Shown here piece by piece: positions 25,101-36,232 of a stretch of DNA of 64,000 bases. Each line of letters opens with the position of its first letter. Position 1 is the stretch's first letter. The stretch spans positions 506,997,942-507,061,941 of the forward strand of contig NC_081410.1 in the NCBI RefSeq assembly GCF_030272615.1, given 5' to 3'. This DNA comes from Cryptomeria japonica. Taxonomy: Eukaryota; Streptophyta; Pinopsida; Cupressales; Cupressaceae. The notes under the pieces were generated by a model. The model worked only from the letters and a program-made list of their open reading frames with translations. It made no database searches and was not told where the DNA came from. A program made the translations under genes and the position numbers.

Positions 25101-27230
25101 TTTTCTTATCAACTGCTATATTGTGCTTAGGTTCAGTTACCAGTTCTTGATCAAGATTTGTCTTCTTCTGCTTGATATTTTGGTTTTTTATATCTTTGCT
25201 ATGTGTCCAAACTCTTGATAGTTATAGCATTTTACATTTTCATTTAAGGGAACATCATTAGAATTATTGTAGGGTATTGATTTATTCTTCCTACAATCAA
25301 AACTCTTATGACCATTTCCATTGCACTAATAATAGACAAAATCCATATCCCAGAGTGCATTAAATGGATTTCTACTTTCATAACTCATAGAGGGCTTATT
25401 GATTAATCTACACTTAGCTATTCCATGCCCAAATTTGTTACACCGGTAACAGTAACCATGAAAGATTGAAACATACCGGTTAGGTTGTTTTGTTCCTGAA
25501 TGGAACTACCTCATTAGGGGTCTTCCCTTCATGTTGTTGAGTCTGGTCAATCCTTCATGGTCAACTCTTGCATTTCTCCTTGGATCTGTAGGTTGATATA
25601 AGAAGTGTGACCTCCACTTCACTGATGTGTACCGATTTGAGTGGCGATTTCCAATAGCATCTGCATATGTCTTTTTGTCAGTATCCTTGCCTACAGTGAA
25701 TGTCTTATTTTCTTCACTTTTAATTGAAGAGGTGAACATTATTTCTTTGTTGGGTTTATCTTTGTGGGTTGAGCTTTGACCTTCTTCAAAGCCTAGGCCA
25801 CCAGTGTCTTTGGATTACTTTTGTTTGCTCAACATCTTGTCTAAGGCCTCGGTGCTACCTTCATACTTACTCCTTATTTTTATTTCTTCCTTACTTTCTT
25901 CAAGCTCCTTTCTAAGCTTTACTATTTCTATTTCCAACTTTTGATGCTCCTTTTCCTTCTTTGTTAGATCAAAGGTTGTAGCTTCACATATCCTCTTAGT
26001 TTTTTTCAATTGCATTTTCAAGTCAGATATAACTTTACTGGACTCATCCAAGGATTGCTTTAAGAGATCTTGTTCATCTACTGCAACAAGCTTAACCCTC
26101 TTGAATTCTCTTCTTGTTTTACTCAATTCCTCAAGAGCACTGATAAGTTCACCTTCCAAGTCCACTTCAGCCTCAATATCCTCCTCTTCCTTGTCTTTAT
26201 CAACTAGTTCACCAAGTGCCATGAAGAGGTTGACTTTTTGGTCATTCTCATGATAATCTACTTCTGATGCATTTTCTTCATCTATCGTATCATCCTACAT
26301 AGTATATAGACTATTCTGATTCTGGTAGCCTCTCCTTCCTTTCTAGTAGTCATTTCTTTCTGTATCTTTGCCAACAAATTTTATGAACTCTCTTGACTCA
26401 TCTCCATCGGTTTCCTTGTAAAGACAATTAGTAGCAAAGTGTCCTACCTTCCCACAGTTGAAACATTTAAGCGATAGCTTTCCTTTATACTAGTTGGTTC
26501 CTCTTTTGAGATTCTTAACAAATTTTGCTACTTCTGCATCTGAGTCTTCACTAGATTCTTCATGAGTAGCTACTTCTTTCCCCTTTTTGGTGATGTTGAA
26601 TGCTTCTTCTTTCCTTGAGGAAGTATCACCTATTTTTCTCATCTCATAGGCTGTCAATGAACCAAATAACTCATCCATTGAAAAACTCTTTAGATCCTTG
26701 GCTTCTTCTATGGTAGATACCTTAGTATCATACTTGGGTGTGAGAGATCTAAGTACCTTCTTGACAAGAATCTCATTCGCAATCTCTTCTCCAAGTCCTC
26801 TAATAGTACTCACAGTTTCATCAAATCTGTGGAAATAGTCTGCAATCTTTTCATCATCTTTCATTTTAATGATTTCAAGTTGGCCACTTAGTTCTTGTAG
26901 CTTGGCTTCTTTGACTTTTGCATCTCCTTCAAACAACCTCTGCAATTTGTCCCAAGTCTCCTTTGTTGAAACACAGTGCATGACTTTAACAAATTCATTG
27001 TCAAACGGTCCACTCAAGATAGCACATTTGGCATTTGCATTATTCTCATACTCCTTTTTGGCATCTAGATTAGTGGGAGGAGCATTGGGAACAACATACC
27101 CATTCTTGACAAACAGCCACACATCAAAACCCGAGGAGGAAATATAGGTCTCTATTCTTTTGCTCTAGAAGGTATAGTTGGATCCATCAAACATGGGGGC
27201 TTTTGAGGAAGCAAACGCATTTCTTGCCAT
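22106..27230 (-). pseudogene. Copia-2 gag-pol polyprotein, decayed, with long gag
   Basis: The first ATG is at 27230 (MARNAFASSKAPMFDG). Most of the protein lies in one frame; the protease/GAG-pre part (24975-24589) and RNase H (22654-22106) are shifted. Order: gag (27122-26490; FHRFDETVSTIRGLGEE), knuckle CFNCGKVGHFATNC (~26480-26430), coiled coil rich in E/K/L (26222-25815), knuckle CYRCNKFGHGIAKC (~25455-25410), two degenerate knuckles (~25330, ~25240), protease (~25010) with GAG-pre, integrase (24557-23943; CDECVKGKQNKVSFK, PQQNGVVERKN), RT (23540-22660; [17 protein letters not shown]) and RNase H (KSTSGGAFFLGD). Several stop codons prevent full translation. Confidence 0.92.
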
Positions 27231-27296
27231 TGTGTTCAAAGTCTAGAATCTACCTAAGGTTTAAAGATAACCGAGAACCTATTCTCTAATACTAAT

Positions 27297-27791
27297 TGTT
27301 GAACATAGAGTACCACTAAGAGGGGGGTGAATCAGTGGTTCCTAAACTTTTTGACTTTAAAATCAACTTCAAAATATTAGTTATTCCCTTAAACACTAAA
27401 CAATCAAACCAATAGAACAAGAAAGAAATACAAAGAGATCATTCACACAAATGTAACTCTCAACACTAGTATTACGAGGAAAACCCAATGTGGGATAAAC
27501 CTCGGTGATAAAAGTTGTTGGAGACTACTGCTCTAATCTAGCTTCACATGTAAAACACTAAATTACAAAGATTTAGAGCACTAACCCAAGGAGCACCAAC
27601 CCCTGTACCAGGCTTCAACTTGGCGATGTATATTGAAATACTATTTGAATACAATTAATATTTCTTGTTGCAAGTGAATTCTACAACTCTTTGATCAAAT
27701 AACTCACTATCGATTGGCAATATTTTCTCCTCCACTAAATCTCACACTACTAGTTGTGAGATTACTTTCTATGATTCTTAGAATCTGTTAT

Positions 27792-27886
<95 letters not shown>

Positions 27887-28937
27887 CTCTCAACACACTA
27901 TGTCACACTTTGATGCTTCCTACTCTGCCACACCTTGTCGGTTTAGCTTAACAGTGAAACTATAGTTATGTCAATAGAACCCTCTCACCAGTATCCTTGC
28001 TCACATACTTTTCAACTTTCTTAGAACTATTTATAAGGCTAGCAATTTTTCTCTTTCACTTAATCTCTCTTTTCCCTTCCTCTTCTCTCCAGCATCACCT
28101 TTCTCTATATCAAGCTCTCCTCTCTTTTTTGTGATTTCCCGCCATAAGTAATTCAAACTTTGGAGCAGTTAGGGTTTCCTCTTCCCAACACAATCTTCAT
28201 GAGATTTGATCCAGCCTATCTTGTATTAATCACCTATCCTTTAGGGATGCATCTGTACATGGTTTCCATTATCCAACACATACTTTCTAAAAATAGAAAT
28301 TTTAAACAAGTTTTGTTGCCTTGAAATCCGTCGACAAGTAAAGTGCTTCAGCTGTTTCCTTGTCAAGGTCTTTGTGAATCAAATTTCCTTTGCTTTGATC
28401 TAGGTGCCAATGACTCCCTGATCTTCCTCTGTCATTCTTTCTTCCTCAAGCCACATCAATCAATTACAATCCCATGATTTTTGGTTGTTTCATTTATATT
28501 GATTGACAGTTTCACCAACTCTATCGATGGTGGTTTTATCAACCTCTTCCTATTTGCCACCTCGGATCCACATGGCATCACCATGGTCAATCACTCTACT
28601 CATTGACACATAGTCGGTTCAAACTTGAACACTCAACAAACTCATACTGGTACATGCCTTTACAAGTAAGGCCTTCTTCTTCTGCTAACCTAAAGTGCAC
28701 ATTTTACTGATAACACATCTTCACCTCCAGTGGTTTGTGATAACTTTAACATTCTTCCTCTTCATCATAAATTGACAACCAACTACTAGACGGGTTTATT
28801 TCTCAACATGTTAACACACACAACCCTCATCCTGGTTTATGCCTTATTGGTAAACTTTCATTCTGTTTGCTCACTCTTATGTGAATTACCATCATGCCGG
28901 TTGACATCAATGATAATTTAATGCCAAAATGCCAACA
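27297..28937 (-). repeat. Copia-2 5' LTR
   Basis: It is 1,641 bp, preceded on plus by CTCTAATACTAAT, a degraded initiator-tRNA primer site. It ends ATGCCAACA. Apart from the expanded microsatellite it aligns along its length with 20238-21848. Confidence 0.9.
27799..27882 (+). repeat. (CT)n(CA)n microsatellite inside the Copia-2 5' LTR
   Basis: About 20 CT-type and 30 CA-type dinucleotides. The matching site in the other LTR (~20774-20789) has only (CT)n, so the CA part grew after insertion or was lost from the other copy. Confidence 0.95.
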
Positions 28938-29348
28938 CCCTTAAGAAACCATATGGTGTCGTTATGGGTTGTATGGTGTTCTAAGGGGTCATATGGTGTC
29001 CTATGACCCCTTAGGTGTTGAATTTTGTAACCAGTATTAGCACTGCTTCTTATATTTTAATAGTGGTTCATCTTACTACTTTGGGACACTGTATGACCCC
29101 TTAGGACATCATATGCTCCTAAAGGGTCATGTTGTGTTATGTGGGGTCCAGAGGGAGGGAGACATGGAGGGAGGGAGGGAGAGAGGGAGAGAGAGGGAGA
29201 GAGAGAGATGGGGGAGGAAGGGAGGGAGGGAGAGAGAGGGAAAGAAAAGGGAAGGAGGGAGATGGGAGGAGAGGAAGACATGTCACATGATATCATTAGG
29301 GGTCACGTGGGGTCCTAATTGAGCCACCCATGTTTTACAACACCATAT
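28938..29348 (+). repeat. TATGACCCC satellite, middle part, with a GA-rich block
   Basis: Satellite units at 28938-29147 and 29281-29348 flank a GGGAGAGA tract (29148-29278). A ~120-bp stretch here (29027-29147) matches 20003-20120, so the locus held a duplication of ~320 bp before Copia-2 arrived. Confidence 0.82.
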
Positions 29349-29402
29349 TGGTATGAGAGCCAAGTCCTCTTTTATAGAAGTTTAATAGCTTGAGGAGATC
29401 CA

Positions 29403-30030
29403 ATGTCTTCTAACTATTTCAGGAAGGATAGTCCTAAAATTGATGGAACCAACTATGGCATATGGAAGATCAGGATGGAGACACATCTGAATTACATTGG
29501 AAAAGACATCTGGGAAGTTACAAAGAATGGCTATACTGCTCTTACTCAAGGTCAACCTAATCTACTTAACTTGGCTAAAGATGAAGAAAATGAAGAACTT
29601 GAAGAACTTGAAGCATTATTTGCAAGGAAAATGTCTAAAGGTCTAGTTGGAAGTATGTATGAAGATAAAGCACCCTTTAAATGTTTTAACTATAATAAGA
29701 TTGGTCATATGGCTTCAAGATGCCCTAATAGACATGCAAGATTGAAAGAAGAAGCTAGAAGAACATACAAGGCTAACCCTGAATATCAGAGATACCGATT
29801 TAAGAAAAATAGAGACAAATCATGTTACTATGTTGATGAAGGAGTTACTAATGATTATGATGAAGAACCGATAGACAATGGATGGGATTTTGTTGCAATA
29901 ACAGAAGATCAACCGACACCTACTATTCAACTGGTAGAGTAGGCCCTAGCAGCTAAAATTGAAGAAAAGGATGAATGGATCATTGATTTCGGATGTTCAC
30001 ATCATATGACTGGTGAATTAACTAATAAGT
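29403..30030 (+). pseudogene. Deleted gag and protease fragment
   Basis: The frame opens MSSNYFRKDSPKIDGTNYG, then METHLNYIGKDIWEVTKNG. It jumps at DEENEELEELEALF, missing the central gag. It continues through a knuckle (CFNYNKIGHMASRC; the second Cys is Tyr) and DEGVTNDYDEEP. After a stop at 29940 it runs into protease DFGCSHHMTG (DSG changed to DFG). It then ends abruptly and joins LTR sequence. Protein breakpoints match Copia-4 gag, which reads RRENEELEELEA. Confidence 0.85.
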
Positions 30031-30153
30031 TGTCTACCGACATTAAGTTTGGTTTACCGGTATTAAGCATTAATTTTGGTTAAGTGGTTTTTGGTTTAAA
30101 TTTATTTGACAACTGATTCATCCCCCCCTCTCAGTTGTCTCCGGGCCCTAACA
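30030..30153 (+). repeat. 3' end of a Copia LTR
   Basis: TTTGGTTTAAATTTATTTGACAACTG-like sequence, then CCCCCCCTCTCAGTTGTC and CCTAACA. It is the reverse complement of the first ~125 bp of the Copia-4 LTR at 48437. Confidence 0.85.
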
Positions 30154-30240
30154 CATATGACCCCTTAAGACACCATTCAACCCCTTGAGATATCATACAT
30201 GGTTTGAAGAGGTCATTAGGTGTTATGTGGGGTCTTGAGA
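30154..30240 (+). repeat. TATGACCCC satellite, right part
   Basis: CATATGACCCCTTAAGACACC and related units continue from the insertion site to 30235, then pass into a short GA run. Confidence 0.85.
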
Positions 30241-30904
30241 GTGAGTGAGAGAGAGAGGAATACAATATAGTACAATAGGATATCAAAAGACAATATATAT
30301 CAATATATGTACATACACATATACATATAATACACATAGAATATCAAAAGGTAATACACATACATACACACATATGTGTGTATGTATATATACATAATAT
30401 ATTATATATTATTATGTAATATATAATATATATAATATTACATATATACACATTATAGATACATATATATACATGAATATCATATTTTACATATTATGCA
30501 TATACACATATGTATGCACACACCCACATTTTAAATACAGTAAGAAGCGTGTACACATTGTTTTAGCTTTAACATCGTGTATATGTTGCTTATTGTAAAG
30601 AAACCCTATATGTGACTTTGTTTTAAAAATACCTCGTACATGTTGTTTATAGTATAGGGAGCCCATAAGCGCTTTTGACTATTTAGGCTTGTGAATAGGC
30701 CTGGATGACAAAGTTGCAGGTTGGAAGTTTGATTTCCCTCCATTTCCCTCCTTTTTGACGTGTTTTGTTTTATCAACTTGGTTTCTTGACTTTGTCATCA
30801 TTAGGTTTACACTTCATCAAGTGGGTATTTCTAAAATTGCCAACATATTTTCACCCATTTTTTATATCTTTCTAAGCATATAATTTTAAAAAAAATAAAA
30901 ATTG
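30241..30904. repeat. GA, AT and ACAT microsatellites, then unassigned AT-rich DNA
   Basis: GA to ~30260 and TATATACA/ATATTATATA-like repeats to ~30530. Degenerate CGTGTACATGTTG strings at 30545-30690 resemble 18470-18650. From 30700 nothing is recognised. Confidence 0.6.
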
Positions 30905-31125
30905 TTATCGTCAAGCTATCCCCGTAGCCCCAACCTAGCGCCCTGACCTTACCCCAGTTTATGCAAGGGGAGAGCTGGGGGCGAGACTAATCCCTGCGGC
31001 CACGATGCAATCAACACTGCTCCCCAATGTCTGTGGTAGAATAATTCTAGGAGAGAGAGTTGAACCCAAGATCCTAGGGAGAAAATCCGAGACTTAGGAC
31101 CAACTACTCTAACCTATGAGGGTAA
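30905..31125 (-). mobile_element. SINE-like segment
   Basis: This is a GC-richer island in AT-rich DNA. On the minus strand it opens with TAGGTTAGAGTAGTTGG (box-A-like) and has GGGTTCAACTC (box-B-like) ~45 bp later. It ends in a T-rich tail. I found no clear target duplication, so it could be another type of repeat. Confidence 0.4.
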
Positions 31126-32056
31126 TTTTTTTAAAAGGTGAAAAATAACATTATTATTAAATTTCTCTTACCAATGTCTCCATAGTTCTCAGAGACATAC
31201 GTGTACCATTTTTTTATTAAATTTTGATCTACTTATCCAATTTTATTTTTTTTTTAAATTATTGTAGTGAACTTTATTCTTTACAATTTTATTTTAAAAA
31301 CATATAGTTTTGATTGTTTTGGTGCAAGTTATTCTTCGCGCACGAACAGGTACCTGATTTTTAGGATGTGCTCGATTGGAAAAATCATAAAAAAAAATTC
31401 TCAACAAAAAATGACAAAAAATACACAACTTCTAGTACCGACTCTTAACAATCTTTATGCCAAAGGATTTGTCAAAATACTAAATCTAACTACGAGTTTT
31501 TTTATGTGCACGTTAGACACTGTAATGTTTTTCAAAAAAAAAAAAGGGTCTATTTTTCATGCGCGAAATATTTGACCTCCTTAATCTTATCCAATTTTTA
31601 AAAAGTTTAGTATTTTGGAAACTAGATTCAGAGTACTATCATATGTGTTATTTTATTATCTTCATATCTTGAGTGGATGACTTTCAAATTTCATCTCCAA
31701 GTTCAAGTTCACCTAATTTCATAAAAAAAGTGTCCAATTATACCCCCCTTTTTGCACACCATCTTTGTGCACTTACCCATAAATGAATGGTTGAGATTAG
31801 GAAAATTTGGTATTGGTATTTAAAATGAACCTAATGGGGTTAATTGGTAGTTTCATTATTCAATATTGCATTTAGGATAGAAATCAGAAAAGATCCTACT
31901 GTGTGGGGGAAAAAAGCGAGACTAGGTTATCATGCCCTAATCCTACCTTTTGACACACATTACGGAATACGAAAGAGCCTAGAGATATCGCACAATTGGC
32001 TACTTCTTTTGGTGAAAGAGAGAGCCACGGGATATCTATTAGGATTTCTATTCCCT
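31126..32056. other. AT-rich region, no gene seen
   Basis: The open frames at 31267-31575 and 31844-32062 have no recognisable motif. A GCACACCATCTTTGTGCAC..ACCCAT string near 31755 resembles GCACACCATGATCTTGCAC..ACCCAT near 54960, which suggests a shared dispersed repeat. Confidence 0.5.
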
Positions 32057-33555
32057 TGTTGAAATTGTAAGATCAGGTAATGCAAGTTCAAACCCTAATC
32101 CCAAAATGCAAGTATGAACCAATAACAAGATTCCAGAATTGAGATTAAACAATGAACAGCTGTAAATACAAGGATGAAATAAGAATGCAGATGTGTACCC
32201 GGAGTCAAAATCGGACTGAAAATGTTCGGGACGGGGGCGCGGGCGCCACTGTCCTGAAAACTGCACAAGAAACCACTATTCTGCACTCTGAAACACTGTC
32301 TGGAAAGTGTCTGCAAACTATCTGTCCGGAGGACCAGGGCGCCCAGCGCCTCTATCCCAGGGACCAGGGTGCCCAGCGCCTCTGTCCTGGCAGGACCAGG
32401 GCGCCCAGCGCCCCTGTCCCAGTCTCCTGCTCTGCAATTTCACACAGAGTGCTGTTCCAACCTTCTCTCTCCGGATCTATATCCCGCGGCGTCGTCCGAA
32501 TCTCGAAACCTGCAATAATATCTGAAAAGGGGGAGGGGCGGATATATAGGGTTTTGCCTTAGTCAAACCCCCGCTTCGGTGATTTCCACCTCCACGAATA
32601 GCCAAGTTGTTTTGTAAAATGTATTGTGTGTGCAGACCTAGTGTGTGTGCAAGGTCCAAAATGCAAGAAAGCAAACTAGAGCAACCTAGAAAGTAAACCC
32701 TAATTGCTTGCAAATGATAATGTAAATGCTCTAAATCAAGATGCAATGTGATCTAAAGCATGAATAAATGATGTATCAAAGCTTATGCAAAGACATGAAA
32801 ACAATACGAAATCATACCCAACCCTCAAGGGAGGAGTACAAGCCAATCTTCAGTCGGTAATCTCCTATTGTTCTTCAATGTCTTCCAAGCCCTAAGTGGA
32901 TGAATGAATTTGATAGATGCTTGATAGAACGATGTTGAATGTTGTTGAAGTCCTCAAAGATCTGCTCTTTCGTTGCATATGAAGTTCCTGGAAACAAAAA
33001 TCCCATCCCCTCAAATGAGGAAAGAGAGCTTTTATGTATGAAACCCTAGGTCGTAAATTCATATTTTGGCTGACCTAGAAATTGAATATCCCGCCAATTT
33101 CTTGGGGTTAAGCTTTATTTTATGATTGGATCGCGCTCCTAAAATTTTGGGAAAAATGTCCGGGACCATGTGCACCGGGCGCCACGGTCCCGACAACTTT
33201 TCACCAAATTTTCAGGGTCGTCGGATATGATGATTTTAGAGAGAATCCCGAAGTTACAGGTGATTTCGAGATGTTTTGACCCCGAAACCAAGCCCCCAAG
33301 TTCGGAATAGGACTTAATTAGGGTTTTTGATTAAGTGGTGCATTGGAGGAATAAAATGCGAAGGGCGCGCTTTAGTGAAAGGGCCCAACTTTATGATGTA
33401 GAGAATGATGAAATAGGACCTTAGACCTAATTAATTTGATTAATTAAGTGCTAAAGGAGAAATGCAATGCAGAATGTAAAATGCACTAAGGCGGGTGCTA
33501 AACTAGGTGTGAAATTGTACCACCTTGGTGAGTGCGTACAATTTACGATGCTACA
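32057..33555 (-). repeat. Probable solo LTR of a Gypsy-like element
   Basis: On the minus strand it begins TGTAGCATCGTAAATTGTAC (33555 leftwards), a typical plant LTR start. It runs ~1.5 kb to about CTTACAATTTCA at 32057. It contains a GC-rich minisatellite at 32320-32420 (three copies of a ~33-bp GGACCAGGGCGCCCAGCGCC unit). The left end is uncertain and I found no target duplication. Short open frames inside it are repeat translations. Confidence 0.5.
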
Positions 33556-34072
33556 CCTACATATGTGCATGGAAGGAATAGTTGATAATATAAGCAGTGT
33601 GTATTGGATTGGTTGTAAATTATGAATTTGTTTCTTATGAGTAGTGGTATAAGTAATGATGTTGATTTAACCTATGGAAGTTAGATGTTATTCATGTAGT
33701 TGTGCTTAATTCCACTTGTGTATCTCATTGATGTTCATGTTCATATTGCTTTGGTACAACTAAGATAATGAATGTTATTGCATATATGAAGTTATTGAAT
33801 TGGATGCATGTATAGATGTTTTAAAAAAATAAAAATGTTATTGTTGTTTTTGCATGTTAGTGTATTTATCTAGGGTATTTTGGTGGGCATTGCATCTAGT
33901 ATCAGAGCCCATTTTCATACACTGGGTACTCAAGCTTTACATGAGCCCATTGTGTGTGTTAGAAATTTAGCAAGGGGTAGCTGAGTGGTTTATCCCTACT
34001 TATGGTTTCTTGCATTTGTTGCCCTAGATTTCTTATCATATTATTCCTTTGCATCTTGATTAGATGAGATGA

Positions 34073-35640
34073 ATGCTAGAGGTAACGGTCATGGTCTTGG
34101 TGGTCACATGGGTACTTGAAGGAATCCTCGGCCCAAGGTTTTTCAAGATTTACACCATTAGGAGCAATAATAACATCATGGTCAGCAGGTAGAAGGAGCA
34201 CAAGTTGGTGATGTGATTCTGCAATTGGTTAATGTTCTCCAGAGGATTCTTGATCACTTGGGGCAGAGGTAGGAGGTAAATCAGCAAGAGTGATCTCTTC
34301 ATTCCAGTCATCAGTATAGGGAGGTAGAGCAGGAGTGAGTGAGGGGACGTTCATGTTCACCTTGGAGGAGAGTTGATACAGTACCTGATCAAAATGTGGT
34401 TGCACCAAGTCATATGAGAGATCTTATGTGGACTTGTCCTCCTACTTTTGATGTCTTAGGAAGTGGTATGGATGTAGAGACTTGGTTGTTGGACTTGGGT
34501 AGGTTTTTTTCTATGCACCTGTGTAGCAATAAAACTAAGGTAAGGTGTGCGATTATGCATCTTCATGATTTTGTGAAGACATGGTGGCATATGGAAGAGA
34601 AAAAGTTGCATCTAGATATTGCAACAGTTTCATGGGAGTTGTTTATGGACCAGTTTCATGGTTGATTCCTTTCAGAGTATTGGAGAAAGAGGAAGGCTGA
34701 AGAGTTTCATGATTTGGGACAGTAGGATATGATAGTTGAGAAGTATGAGCATAGGTTCTTTGAGCTTAGGTAGTATGATAGGATAGTGGCTAATGAGATG
34801 AAGTTGATTCAACATTTTGTGAGAGTTCTTAGTGATCGTATTAGTGGCAAGGTTCAGATGCATGAACTTAAGACTTTGGAGGCAGTTGTAGAGAAGGCAC
34901 TGATACAAGAGGAAAATCTTTCTTTAGTTTCAGGTGGCACCACTAGTGGATCGACAATTTGTGCTCCAGTTTCGGGATCGATTGTGACAGGTGTGAGTCA
35001 CAGGTGTCAAGATTTGCTAGGAGTGATCCTCCATTGTCCAAGGGTGAACATCATTAACAAAAGGAGAGATTTAAGGGTTATAATGCTTCCCATAGACATA
35101 GATCATATGCATATATAGAGCCCAACAGGTAACATGATATTGATTTTCACTCCAATCGGTCGGCACAAAGTTCTCAGTAGAACTCTAGTGGAGGTAGTTT
35201 TCAGTAGCCTAGTGCACCTTGAGTGATTCATGGTTTGACTAGAGGGTGTTTATTCACTTGTGGTCAGAAGGGATATTACATGAGAGATTGTTCTTAGCAA
35301 CCCACTCAGATGTCAATTCAGAGGCCAGAAGTGTCAAAACTCACTGTTAGTTATGCAGGTAGATCTCATCACATATTTGCCATAGTACATGACCGTCAGG
35401 ATGTGCATTAGATTTTAGCAGTTGAGGCTTCACGTCATGGTGGAGCAACTTTCTTTGCTAATTGTGCACATCCTACAGCATCAGGAGTTGATCCTCAAGG
35501 GTCATTTCATGGAGCAGGGAAGGGTCCAATGGGGCTAGAATGAATATTTTCAGCATTCCAAGAGGATGCAGTGCATTTGAGAGAGAGTTATTTCCCTTCT
35601 TGTTTTAGGCTTCCAGGAGTACACCTATGATAAGGGGAAG
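34073..35640 (+). pseudogene. Decayed Gypsy gag
   Basis: From the ATG at 34073 the frame is broken by stops and at least two shifts. Recognisable gag blocks are FDVLGSGMDVETWLLDL and LHDFVKTWWHMEEKKL (34440-34665), IVEKYEHRFFELR, then HFVRVLSDRISGKVQMHELK (34810-34870) and AVVEKALIQEENLS. A knuckle-like CLFTCGQKGYYMRDC lies at ~35250-35295. The order matches the retrotransposon gag domain of plant chromovirus-type Gypsy elements. After the knuckle, where protease and RT should follow, only ~340 bp of weakly coding sequence precede the purine tract. Confidence 0.68.
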
Positions 35641-35644
35641 CGAA

Positions 35645-35980
35645 TGTAGTGTCCTTCCCTGATTTACATTTTCCTTTTTTTCTTTGATAGACTATTTTTT
35701 GATAACATAGACTATCTTATGATGCTTGGATTAGGCTATTATGGATTTCCATGTGATTTAGATCCTTTATCATGGATTTTGGACATATTATATTACATTT
35801 GACATTACTATTTCATGTGGATAATGATATTATGGATCATTATATGGGTTATTATGATGATAGGTTCTCATTTGATGACTTATATGTATCTATTTTTATG
35901 TGTTGTTAATACTCTTTATGATGTGGGTTAGTACAGGATCCTGGGCAGCCAAATTGTGGTGATGTGAAAAAAATAGCCTT
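35645..35980 (+). repeat. Start of a Gypsy 3' LTR
   Basis: TGTAGTGTCCTTCCCTG follows directly after a purine tract. The other LTR boundary is not visible, so the end given is approximate. Confidence 0.45.
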
Positions 35981-36232
35981 CTCCACTCACCTAAAAATGC
36001 GAAAATCCATGTTGATTTTTTTCTTGGCCTGGGTGTCAGTACACCTTGGCATGGTAAACACCTAAGCAAATTGAATATCGGATAAAATCAGATATCCGAT
36101 TTTAATAGGTAATTTTAAATTAAAAAATAAATTATATAATATAAAATGTAATATAATAATGCATTCTTTTGGAGACAGTATAATTTCTCCAGCCTATGGG
36201 AAGAGGGGAGATTTTGCCTCCCCTCGAGGAAA

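Larger units (their letters stand above)
20238..28937 (-). mobile_element. Copia-2, complete large Copia element with extended gag
   Basis: This is 8,700 bp in minus orientation, flanked by an exact CCCTT duplication (20233-20237 and 28938-28942). Removing the element and one duplication copy rejoins the satellite motif. LTRs are about 1.6 kb. The gag is unusually long and carries several knuckles with a coiled coil between them, as I recall from SIRE-type plant Copia elements; the lineage assignment is inference. Confidence 0.92.
29349..30153 (+). mobile_element. Aberrant short Copia insertion: primer site to 3' LTR end, no 5' LTR
   Basis: The 805-bp insert is flanked by CATAT (29344-29348 and 30154-30158). 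Its left edge is the TGG of a primer-binding site (TGGTATGAGAGCC, one mismatch to TGGTATCAGAGCC). Its right edge is the CCTAACA end of an LTR. It contains a deleted gag, a truncated protease and ~125 bp of LTR end matching Copia-4. Removing the insert and one CATAT restores the satellite string ACACCATATGACCCCTTAAG. Confidence 0.82.
33556..36128 (+). mobile_element. Gypsy-type element fragment: primer site, gag, start of 3' LTR
   Basis: A primer-site-like TAGTATCAGAGCCCATT lies at 33897-33913. Then come a decayed gag (34073-35640), a purine tract GATAAGGGGAAGCGAA (35629-35644) and an LTR start TGTAGTGTCCTTCCC (35645). No pol is present. The 33556-33894 stretch may be the end of the 5' LTR. 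The downstream boundary is unclear because AT-rich sequence follows up to the LINE. Confidence 0.6.

Noticed and set aside
32057-33555. Complete Gypsy element here
   Set aside because: Only LTR-like sequence is seen in this orientation; the gag at 34073 is on the other strand and belongs to a separate fragment.
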